From: Acidobacteria bacterium UBA6911
GTDB lineage: Bacteria; Acidobacteriota; UBA6911
Reading direction: 5' to 3'
DNA length: 8,448 nucleotides
Assembly (NCBI GenBank): GCA_002451015.1
Contig: DKBB01000089.1
Span: 220 to 8,667, forward strand
Part shown: positions 1 through 5,629 of the stretch, piece after piece
Layout: every line of letters starts with the position of its first letter
Position numbering within the stretch: position 1 is the first letter of the stretch
Position numbers and translations under genes: made by a program
The notes under the pieces: model-generated
Seen by the model: only the letters and a program-made list of their open reading frames with translations
Databases searched by the model: none
What the model was told of the DNA's origin: nothing

Positions 1-1044
1 CACATATCGATTCGGCTTACGATGCAAACCGGTCCCCCACAGCTTCGGGGAGGCAAGGTTTGTGCCTGTTTCAATCACGGCGCTCCGGCCGGCTTCGACC
101 TTCACAGCAACCGGTTCAATGGATGCAACCGCACCGCCTACCTTTTGATCCTGCCCGCCGATTTCGAATATGTGTGTGGACACGGTCAGGTCCGCATCCT
201 GTTTCGAGTCGTTGTCCAGGGTAATGGCCAGGTTGACGCGCGCCGATGTATCCGAAATCTCCGGTGTGGTTATAAAGGTACCCCATTGGCCAACATGGAT
301 GGGAGACGTTTTGACAAGCCACACATTTCTATAGATCCCGGCTCCCGGATACCATCGGGAGGAACCCGATTGCCAGTTGGTATCTTTTGGAACCGGATTG
401 TCCAGCCGGATTGCCAAAATATTATCGTCGCCGAACTTTACGTACGGGGTCAGGTCAAGACGATAGGACGTGTATCCAAAGGGCCACCCCCCGACGAATC
501 GGCCGTTTAACCATACACAGCTGTAGGACATGGCTCCGTCGATATCGAGAAAGATGGATTTCCCGGCATCCCCGGCCGGGATGTCCAGGCGCTTCCGGTA
601 CCAGACGACTCCCGGAGAAGGCAGCCGTCCCATGCTGCCGCTGACTTCATTGGTAAACGGGCCCTCGATGGCATAGTCGTGGGGCAAATCCAGCTGCCGC
701 CAGGAACCGTCGTCATAATCCGTCGTAATATAGGGCGCATCTTCTCCGGGATTGCCGTCCGGGCGGACGGCCCGTTTCTCCGGGTCGGCGAGGAAATCAT
801 TTCCGGAGGGCAGCACCCAGGGCTTTACGGCATCATAGGAAAGATCCGCCTGATTGCCTGCCGGATCGCCTTTGATAAAACGCCAGTCCTCATTGATCGA
901 TACCCGCCCCCGTGGAGAGTCGGCAATCTCTGCCGAAATGTTGAAGACAGGGCCGGAACATCCCGCAAAGATAAAGGACACCAGAAATACCACAGGCAAT
1001 AAAAGTCCAAAGCTGTCCGGTTTGCCGGATCGAATTCTTTTCAT
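1..1044 (-). CDS. Glycoside hydrolase family 2 lipoprotein (beta-galactosidase type), N-terminal part only
   Basis: The frame runs open from the ATG at 1044 to the left edge (348 codons), so the catalytic barrel is outside the window. Residues 12-29 form a lipoprotein signal with the lipobox FAGC; C29 is the lipidation site, and Ser at +2 fits outer-membrane placement in a Gram-negative cell. The GH2 sugar-binding jelly roll follows: INEDWRFIKGDP (50-61), VLPSGNDFLADPEKRAVRPD (77-96) and NPG (98-100), WRQLDLPHDYAIEGPF (115-130), GVVWYRKRLDIP (145-156), VWLNGRFVGGWPFGYTSYRL (177-196) and WYPGAGIYRNVWLV (231-244). An Ig-like domain starts near 248. The insertion containing LPSGNDF and RPDGNPG is one I associate with bacterial exo-beta-galactosidases of this family. 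It may remove a terminal sugar from a glycoside that the neighbouring esterase also attacks. The site AAAGAAG lies 8 nt before the ATG. Beta-glucuronidase or beta-mannosidase activity cannot be excluded without the barrel. Confidence 0.9.
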   Translation of the reverse strand, partial: MKRIRSGKPDSFGLLLPVVFLVSFIFAGCSGPVFNISAEIADSPRGRVSINEDWRFIKGDPAGNQADLSYDAVKPWVLPSGNDFLADPEKRAVRPDGNPGEDAPYITTDYDDGSWRQLDLPHDYAIEGPFTNEVSGSMGRLPSPGVVWYRKRLDIPAGDAGKSIFLDIDGAMSYSCVWLNGRFVGGWPFGYTSYRLDLTPYVKFGDDNILAIRLDNPVPKDTNWQSGSSRWYPGAGIYRNVWLVKTSPIHVGQWGTFITTPEISDTSARVNLAITLDNDSKQDADLTVSTHIFEIGGQDQKVGGAVASIEPVAVKVEAGRSAVIETGTNLASPKLWGTGLHRKPNRYV

Positions 1045-1065
1045 GTTCTATGCTTCTTTAGTTAC

Positions 1066-1113
1066 CCCGCTTATCACACAAGGCTTGTAGCGAGACCTTG
1101 CAAGAAAAGCGGG
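1066..1113. repeat. Two-tier dyad symmetry between the tannase and GH2 genes
   Basis: CCCGCTT (1066-1072) is complementary to AAGCGGG (1107-1113), and inside it CAAGG (1079-1083) is complementary to CCTTG (1096-1100). The two six-base internal strands are symmetric and the top loop is 12 bases. It fills most of the 82-bp gap and would fold in the RNA leader of the GH2 gene. No T-run follows on the minus strand, so a terminator is unlikely. A leader structure or an operator are possible readings. Confidence 0.45.
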
Positions 1114-1126
1114 TTCATGGACGGTA

Positions 1127-2740
1127 TCAGGGTTTCACACAACGGAAGTTGGAAGCGTCATCGATGCTTCCCCGGCCGGAGTATCGCGCTACTTTCGGAT
1201 ATGGGCAAAGCGGCCGCGTGCGTACAACCCGGTTGTTTTCCAGCTTTTTCGCCTGCATCGATTCCGGGGCCTGCCCCTTTTCCACCCAGTTGACGACGGC
1301 CGTCATCGGGTCATGGCTGTCCGGTCCCGTGCCTCCGCTGCAATGCGCCATGCCCGGTACCATAAACAGGCGGAAGAATTCGCCTGTGTCCGGACCGTTC
1401 TCGGCTACAGCCTGTTCGTAGTAATTTACTCCCATCATCGGCTGCAGGATCGCATCCGCCCACCCGTAGGTCATGAGCAGCTTGCCCCCCTGTTTCCTGA
1501 ACTCCGAAAGATCCGGGTCCTTTGCGTCCGCCAGCTTGCCCCAGTCGTCAAGCATGCTTATGTCCCGATCAAAGTCGAACGTCATGCAGTCATAGTCCGG
1601 CTTGGGCGGCTTGTGAACCAGGTAGCGCATTGTGTTTTCCGCCAGGCCGAAATCGGCCGAATTCATACCCGGCTGCGAGCTTACGATCACGTTCATCCAT
1701 CCGCTTCCCGTGCCGCCGCCGAACAGGTTCATGACGGCTTCACTTCCAGGCTCGAATCCCGGGAAAAAAGGCTTGCCGTTGCTGGCAGGGCCGCCATAGA
1801 CCTTTGCGACAGCCTCCGCCTGAGCAGCCGTGAGGCAGTCCGGTCCGTCGGCATCTTTACCGCAAGCCGGAACGTCCCGGACCGGATCGAAGCCGCAATT
1901 GCGCGGGTCGTCGATCAGGCCGTCTTCGAGCCCGTCAACGGCATCGCACTTTGCCATGACCCTGTCCGCCACCAGGACCATCTTTTCCGCCGTCAACGGG
2001 GCTTCCGAGAGCGCCTTCTGGTTCCACATCGCGCCGATGGTAAAACCCGTCTGGTCCAGCCACGGCGCGTTCGCAACAATGCCGTCGAAGTCCTCCGGAT
2101 AGCGTTGCGCCTCAATCAGGCCCTGGCGTCCCCCGTTGGAGCAGGAGTTCCAATAGGCGTAGGAAACAGGCTTGCCGTAATAGTCCTTCGTAATGTTCTT
2201 GGCGGTTACGGCCGTGAGATGCACCGCGCGGTAGGCGTAGTCGATGGCTTTCTGCGGATTGCTCAGCACAAAAGATGCGCCCGGCTCCTTGCGCGCATCG
2301 TGGCCCGTGTTCGTCTGCGCGACGGCAAATCCGACCTTCAATGCCTCCGTTATTTGCGAGACACGCATTGGGTCATCCAGGGCCTCTCCTGCATGACCGC
2401 CGTTTCCGATCATGTAAAAACGGCCGTTCCACCGGGCGGGCAGGCTTACCTCGAAAGCAATTTCAGGATCCAGCAACCCGGCTACCCTACAGAAGGCTGG
2501 GGCTGTTTGCGTAGCGGGAACCGTTTCGGCTTTAATCTGAACCGTCTCGCGCGATTGGAAGCGGTTCAATGCCTCGCATTCTTTGCCCGGTAAAAGTTCC
2601 GCCTTCGAGTAGTCCACAAGCGCGGCATTGAGATCCGAAAAAACCTGGGCCGATACCGGGAGGGCAGCGCTAAATGCTATAAACAATATCGTAAGAACGA
2701 ATCCAACTGCCCGCATATGTATTATCCGATCCTTAATCAT
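1127..2740 (-). CDS. Tannase/feruloyl esterase family alpha/beta-hydrolase, secreted
   Basis: The 537-residue protein has a signal peptide (hydrophobic 11-27, probable cut after VSA at 31) and is of normal length for the tannase family (PF07519), whose members hydrolyse esters of aromatic acids such as gallate or ferulate, and related esters. The family's CS-D-HC catalytic set is complete: nucleophile S201 next to C200 in WNSCSNGGRQG, D429 in YGWADAILQP, and H466 next to C467 in PGMAHCSGG. In characterised members the two cysteines form a disulfide that holds Ser and His together. A calcium-site-like loop, CDAVDGLEDGLIDDP (265-279), sits in the lid region. The residue before GWAD is Tyr where many relatives have His. 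An AGGGAAG site 5 nt upstream supports the start. It is followed at 82 bp by the GH2 gene, which fits cleavage of glycosylated aromatic esters. The exact substrate is not readable from sequence. Confidence 0.94.
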   Translation of the reverse strand: MIKDRIIHMRAVGFVLTILFIAFSAALPVSAQVFSDLNAALVDYSKAELLPGKECEALNRFQSRETVQIKAETVPATQTAPAFCRVAGLLDPEIAFEVSLPARWNGRFYMIGNGGHAGEALDDPMRVSQITEALKVGFAVAQTNTGHDARKEPGASFVLSNPQKAIDYAYRAVHLTAVTAKNITKDYYGKPVSYAYWNSCSNGGRQGLIEAQRYPEDFDGIVANAPWLDQTGFTIGAMWNQKALSEAPLTAEKMVLVADRVMAKCDAVDGLEDGLIDDPRNCGFDPVRDVPACGKDADGPDCLTAAQAEAVAKVYGGPASNGKPFFPGFEPGSEAVMNLFGGGTGSGWMNVIVSSQPGMNSADFGLAENTMRYLVHKPPKPDYDCMTFDFDRDISMLDDWGKLADAKDPDLSEFRKQGGKLLMTYGWADAILQPMMGVNYYEQAVAENGPDTGEFFRLFMVPGMAHCSGGTGPDSHDPMTAVVNWVEKGQAPESMQAKKLENNRVVRTRPLCPYPKVARYSGRGSIDDASNFRCVKP

Positions 2741-2745
2741 GCGTT

Positions 2746-2752
2746 CTTCCCT
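2746..2752 (-). promoter_or_regulatory. Ribosome binding site of the tannase-family gene
   Basis: AGGGAAG on the minus strand lies 5 nt before the ATG at 2740-2738. It favours this start over the internal ATG at codon 9, which would trim the positively charged start of the signal peptide. Confidence 0.6.
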
Positions 2753-2764
2753 TTTGAATCCTCA

Positions 2765-2801
2765 GCTTCAGCCGCTGCGCGAAGCGCAGTCGACTGAAAG
2801 C
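2765..2801. repeat. Long imperfect inverted repeat in the leader of the tannase-family gene
   Basis: The core CTGCGC/GCGCAG (2775-2780 with 2784-2789) closes a three-base loop GAA. Outside an uneven internal loop, GCTTCAG (2765-2771) pairs with CTGAAAGC (2794-2801) with one bulged base. It lies about 25 bp before the tannase start. No T-run follows on the minus strand, so it is not a typical terminator for the gene before it. On the plus strand a T7 run follows about 13 bases later, but no plus-strand gene needs it. It may be an mRNA-stability element or a dispersed palindromic repeat. Confidence 0.5.
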
Positions 2802-2887
2802 TGTTGTTGGAATGTTTTTTTATTACAGCTTCAAATTCTCAATGGCTCTTCATACTTATTGCATTCTAAAAGCAATTGAAAAATGGA

Positions 2888-3727
2888 CTATTCTTTCGGC
2901 GGTGGAATTTTAGGGCAGCCGTTGGGACACAGAGTGATCACGTGTACGTAACGGAGTTTGCCGTTTTCCAGCCGGAACGTGTGGGCGTCGGGCAAACCTT
3001 CAGCGCCGCCGAAGTCGATCTGGCCCACGACGGTTCCCATATCGACGTCCACGATATAGCGCCGGTTCGTCATCGGAACGCCGCCCCCTTTTGGAACACC
3101 CCGGGTACAGGAAGGATCGGGATCGTTGTTGGGATTTGTATACATGCCGCCCTCGATGCGGACGCACGGGATGCCCCAGGGCACCTTCGGAAAGGCGGAG
3201 TAATCCTGGAATATATCGAAATAGTCGCTTGCCACCTGGATCAGGGTCTGCCGATCGGTGCGCGCCTCGGGAGGGAGGATGTTCCATTTTTCCGTCGACG
3301 AATACTTCAGGTAGTTGTCCGCATCGAAAAGCCAGTCATCGTCGTCACTGACCAGGCTTTCCACTTCAACTACTTTCCCCTCAACAACTTTCAAGCGAGT
3401 TCCGATGACATACGGATGACTGCTGCTGGCGGCGATGATCTCCGAAAAAGTCTCGCAGATGTCGACGTCGAACAGGCTGCGCTGGAAATCAAACGCCAGG
3501 GGGGCCTGCCATAGGCCCTGGCCGAACGGAATTTCCTTTCTGCTTTCGATGTATTTCGCTTGCGGTGCCAGAGGCATGAGCAAAGGGTCGCCTTCCTTCA
3601 GGGCGTCGAGGTACCGGTCGACGACATCCTGAAGGCCGGCGCGCGTGCATTCGGCGGCTGCAACGTTTCCCGCAGAGGCCGGAACGATACCGGCAAACAA
3701 AACAAGCATGGCAAGGACTCGAAGCAT
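2888..3727 (-). CDS. Secreted DUF8021-like protein (fungal-type family), function unknown
   Basis: The 279-residue product starts with a signal peptide (MLRVLAMLVLFAGIVPASA, likely cut after A19 or A25). The mature part opens with CTRAGLQDVVDRYLDALKEG (27-46), typical of the first helix of an NTF2/SnoaL-like fold. It continues with HPYVIGTRLKVVEGKVVEVE (104-123), DDWLFDAD (130-137), KVPWGIPCVRIEGGMYT (181-197), MTNRRYIVDVDMGTV (219-233) and LPDAHTFRLENGKLRYVHVI (245-264). This order of motifs is what I remember from fungal secreted proteins of the DUF8021 family. Six cysteines (27, 91, 188, 207, 267, 271) fit disulfides in an exported protein. No catalytic residue can be named. A strong AAAGGAGGT site supports the ATG. 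It lies 67 bp after the selenoprotein gene, same strand. Family assignment is from memory of motifs, not a search. Confidence 0.75.
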   Translation of the reverse strand: MLRVLAMLVLFAGIVPASAGNVAAAECTRAGLQDVVDRYLDALKEGDPLLMPLAPQAKYIESRKEIPFGQGLWQAPLAFDFQRSLFDVDICETFSEIIAASSSHPYVIGTRLKVVEGKVVEVESLVSDDDDWLFDADNYLKYSSTEKWNILPPEARTDRQTLIQVASDYFDIFQDYSAFPKVPWGIPCVRIEGGMYTNPNNDPDPSCTRGVPKGGGVPMTNRRYIVDVDMGTVVGQIDFGGAEGLPDAHTFRLENGKLRYVHVITLCPNGCPKIPPPKE

Positions 3728-3730
3728 ACG

Positions 3731-3740
3731 ACCTCCTTTA
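3731..3740 (-). promoter_or_regulatory. Strong ribosome binding site of the DUF8021-like gene
   Basis: TAAAGGAGGT on the minus strand puts the GGAGG core 4 nt before the ATG at 3727-3725. It is the best Shine-Dalgarno match in the window and suggests high translation of this secreted protein. Confidence 0.75.
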
Positions 3741-3794
3741 CCTTCTATTTATTTGAAGGCGCCTTATCCAGAACGAAACATCATTTACAGGCTG

Positions 3795-5519
3795 CTATTT
3801 CCAGTCGTCGATCAGGATTCCCCTGCCCAACCGGAAATCCGTCACAAACCAGGTGGTCTGGATTCCGCCGCCTGCAACGACGACTTTTATGGCCCCAGGA
3901 TCCCTGAAGGGTTTGATGAGCGTTTCGGGCGGAAGCTTCATCCAGGTCGCGAACGGCTCCAGCCCCTGAAGTCCCATCGGCATGCTTGCCGTGGTATTTA
4001 CGCCATTACCCCAGAAAGTGCCGACTTCCACCTGAACGTTCTCCGCCAGGTATTTGCTCAGCTCCGCCTTTGTCTTGAAGCCGTGGGCGTCTTTGAGCAG
4101 GCCGGCGACGGTCGGATCCAAAATGATGCCTGCCCCCATGCCGGCGAGGGATCGCATGTAGTCGCGGATCAGCATGTGGGGCGGATGCTGCAGCTGCGAT
4201 TCACCCACACTCGATATGTAGCTCCATCCCATGCCTATGGTAACCACATTGTCCGTACGCTTGAAGCCCATCTCCACATGATGCGGGTTCCATCCCTCGG
4301 GCAGGGCTTCCTCGTTCTCCGCGAAACACAGATTGTTGTACTGAATCGTGCTTCCAAGCGTGGAATAGGCGCCCGTGTCAAGACGGAGATCCCCCACAAT
4401 CTTGCCCGCGATCGTGAAGGTCCGGCCCAGGACCGAGTTGGCTTCCGCAAAGGGGCCCAGCGCATCGATGCCCGCGTTCATGCCAAGTTCCCTGCGGATC
4501 GGACCGTTGACGAGAATCATGTTCGCGGCGGAACTTGTAGAATTGCCGAAAGACCCCGCCTGGCTGCAGATTGCAAGGATGGTTGGAAAATATTCCGGTT
4601 TCGCGCCGGCCATTACGGCGTACACGGCAGCCTTTTCCACGGTCATTTTCCGGGAGCTGAATCCTCCGCTTATCACTTCATCCGGCTTATGGCTGGTTGC
4701 CTTGAGCATTGCGGCCACTCTCTTCTCCGTGGGAAGAATGATCGCATTGAAATCGGTCCACTCCCTCTCCTTGAACAGGCGCCGCAGATTATCTTCCGTA
4801 TCCGGTTTGAGGAGCCTCGGTTCGGAAACCGCTCCGGCGGGCATGCCCGATTTCTTTTCCTCTGCCGTAAGCGGTTTTGTCAGCCCATCGATGATGGCCT
4901 GCATCATCGGCTTGCCGCTCCGCAGGTCTTTCCCTTCAATATAGCCCTTGTGCACGGATTTGGGCTGGCCGGCGACGGGAAAGGGAAACGCGACATACCG
5001 GATGGGCATGCCGTTTGCGTATTTTACGTTATAGTCCTGAAACTTCACGACGTTGACGCCGGAGGATCCTACGGTAGGGATTCCGGATTCTTCCAAACCG
5101 CGTGCAAATCGACTCACGGTCGATACGCACCCATGTCAGCCGCCGATTCCAATGACGGCCCCCGCTGCCCCCTTATCCACTATTTCCTTCCGCAGCGCGG
5201 GATCGTCTCCCATCCATCCGTTTTGAGTCCTTTTCAGCACCACCTTGACCGAAGGCATATTTTTGGAAAACCATTTCTGCATTTCCTCGAAGACGCTGTA
5301 GCCGGCATCGGGGCCGCCCCATTGCATGTCGACCAGGTAAATGGTTTTTCCTTCCAGGGTCCCGGCACGCGGCGCGAGCGGAACCCGTTCTACCATCGGG
5401 CTGGAAATCGCCGGATTCAGGACCGTAATGGACGGCTCCTGCTGACTGCTGATTGTACCCACCGCAATCAGGGCAATCGTTAAAAGTAGAAAACTTCCAA
5501 GTAGAACCTTTCTCTTCAT
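3795..5519 (-). CDS. Exported UGSC-like selenoprotein, with in-frame UGA read as selenocysteine
   Basis: One 574-residue reading frame runs through a single in-frame TGA (codon 128), read here as selenocysteine. Residues 1-23 are a Lys/Arg start plus a hydrophobic stretch (LLGSFLLLTIALIAVGTI), a signal peptide or membrane anchor. Residues 32-165 match what I recall of the UGSC-like domain: ITVLNPAIS, PLAPRAGTLEGKTIYLVD, then AVIGIGG-U-HGC, then ARGLEESGIPTV. Canonical members have U/C-G-S-C at this point; here it is U128-H-G-C131, so a redox Sec/Cys pair is possible. A long C-terminal region follows, with IILPTEKRVAAML (260-272), VNGPIRRELGMNAG (337-350) and CFAENEE (398-404), which I also associate with longer members of this family. 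Other cysteines are only C318 and C398. No reaction is established for the family to my knowledge. The ATG at 5519 follows a good GGAGGGA site. If UGA were a stop, the product would be a 127-residue fragment ending exactly at the redox motif, with 447 conserved-looking codons left untranslated. Confidence 0.86.
5102..5130 (-). promoter_or_regulatory. Bacterial SECIS hairpin just downstream of the UGA
   Basis: On the minus strand, starting 6 nt after the UGA, an outer stem GTGC/GCAC (5130-5127 with 5105-5102) leads across a GT/TT internal loop to a perfect 6-bp stem ATCGAC/GTCGAT (5124-5119 with 5113-5108). This is capped by the five-base loop CGTGA (5118-5114). The loop holds a GU at nucleotides 22-23 counted from the U of UGA. 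In the E. coli fdhF SECIS the SelB-contacting GU sits at almost the same distance. The element lies wholly within the coding sequence, as bacterial SECIS elements do. Confidence 0.82.
5136..5138 (-). other. Recoded UGA codon, selenocysteine 128
   Basis: This TGA is the only stop between 5519 and the TAG at 3797-3795. It falls at the position where the UGSC family carries Sec or Cys, after the GIGG turn and three residues before a conserved Cys. The frame continues past it without a shift, giving H-G-C-V-S-T-V-S. Confidence 0.87.
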
Positions 5520-5522
5520 GTC

Positions 5523-5529
5523 TCCCTCC
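5523..5529 (-). promoter_or_regulatory. Ribosome binding site of the selenoprotein gene
   Basis: GGAGGGA on the minus strand ends 3 nt before the ATG at 5519-5517 (5 nt if GGAGG is the core). It decides the start against a TTG six codons upstream, which lies on the other side of this site and has none of its own. Confidence 0.75.
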
Positions 5530-5599
5530 GCAATCAATAATCATGAAATACAAGCGCGTTATAGTTCACATATAGGTCAATTTATCCAATGCCGCAAGG

Positions 5600-5625
5600 A
5601 AAAATCCGGGGCGTCTTTCTGACGC
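5600..5625 (-). terminator. Weak hairpin plus T-run after the Mo large subunit
   Basis: Reading the minus strand just past the TAG, GCGTC and GACGC form a 5-bp GC-rich stem around the loop AGAAA (5625-5611). After CCCGGA or so comes a run of five T (5604-5600). The stem is short and the T-run is detached by several bases, so this may be only a partial terminator or an attenuating structure between the hydroxylase genes and the selenoprotein gene. Confidence 0.3.
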
Positions 5626-5629
5626 TCTC

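Larger units (their letters stand above)
2741..2887. other. 147-bp AT-rich intergenic region
   Basis: This is the longest gene-free stretch and clearly AT-richer than the flanking genes. It contains the hairpin at 2765-2801, an A/T-tract (2816-2822) and the tannase ribosome site. It could hold a promoter for the tannase and GH2 genes, but no -35/-10 pair with proper spacing was found. Confidence 0.4.

Noticed and set aside
22..1002. Plus-strand and off-frame open frames opposite the GH2 gene
   Set aside because: The minus-strand frame ending at the left edge reads continuously as a GH2 N-terminal domain with a lipobox; the others match nothing.
1313..2593. A 426-codon open frame on the plus strand, opposite the tannase-family gene
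   Set aside because: The minus strand carries a full-length tannase-family protein with all catalytic residues; the plus frame gives an Arg/His-rich sequence with no motif.
3728..3794. Short inverted repeat CCTTC/GAAGG and palindrome AAGGCGCCTT before the DUF8021-like gene
   Set aside because: The stems are only about 5 bp and AT-rich around the loop, with no T-run; not distinct from chance.
3795..5117. A separate gene starting with GTG at 5117
   Set aside because: There is no ribosome site before it, the start would fall inside the UGSC-like domain, and the upstream frame runs straight into it through the UGA. GTG there is the codon for Val135.
5136..5138. The UGA as a nonsense mutation or sequencing error (pseudogene)
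   Set aside because: It lies exactly at the family's Sec/Cys column and is followed by a good SECIS hairpin, and the remaining frame is intact. Error cannot be fully excluded without reads, but it would be a large coincidence.
3645..5483. A 612-codon open frame on the plus strand, opposite the selenoprotein gene
   Set aside because: It overlaps the selenoprotein and the DUF8021-like gene start, shows no recognisable domain, and is a by-product of GC-rich codon use on the other strand. The minus-strand frame has clear family motifs and ribosome sites.
5520..5537. TTG at 5537 as the start of the selenoprotein
   Set aside because: GGAGGGA lies between this TTG and the ATG at 5519, at proper distance for the ATG only.
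5556..5580. Promoter-like TTGACC and TATAAC on the minus strand between the Mo large subunit and the selenoprotein gene
   Set aside because: The spacing is about 11 bases, too short for a sigma-70 promoter, and no partner at 16-18 bases was found.
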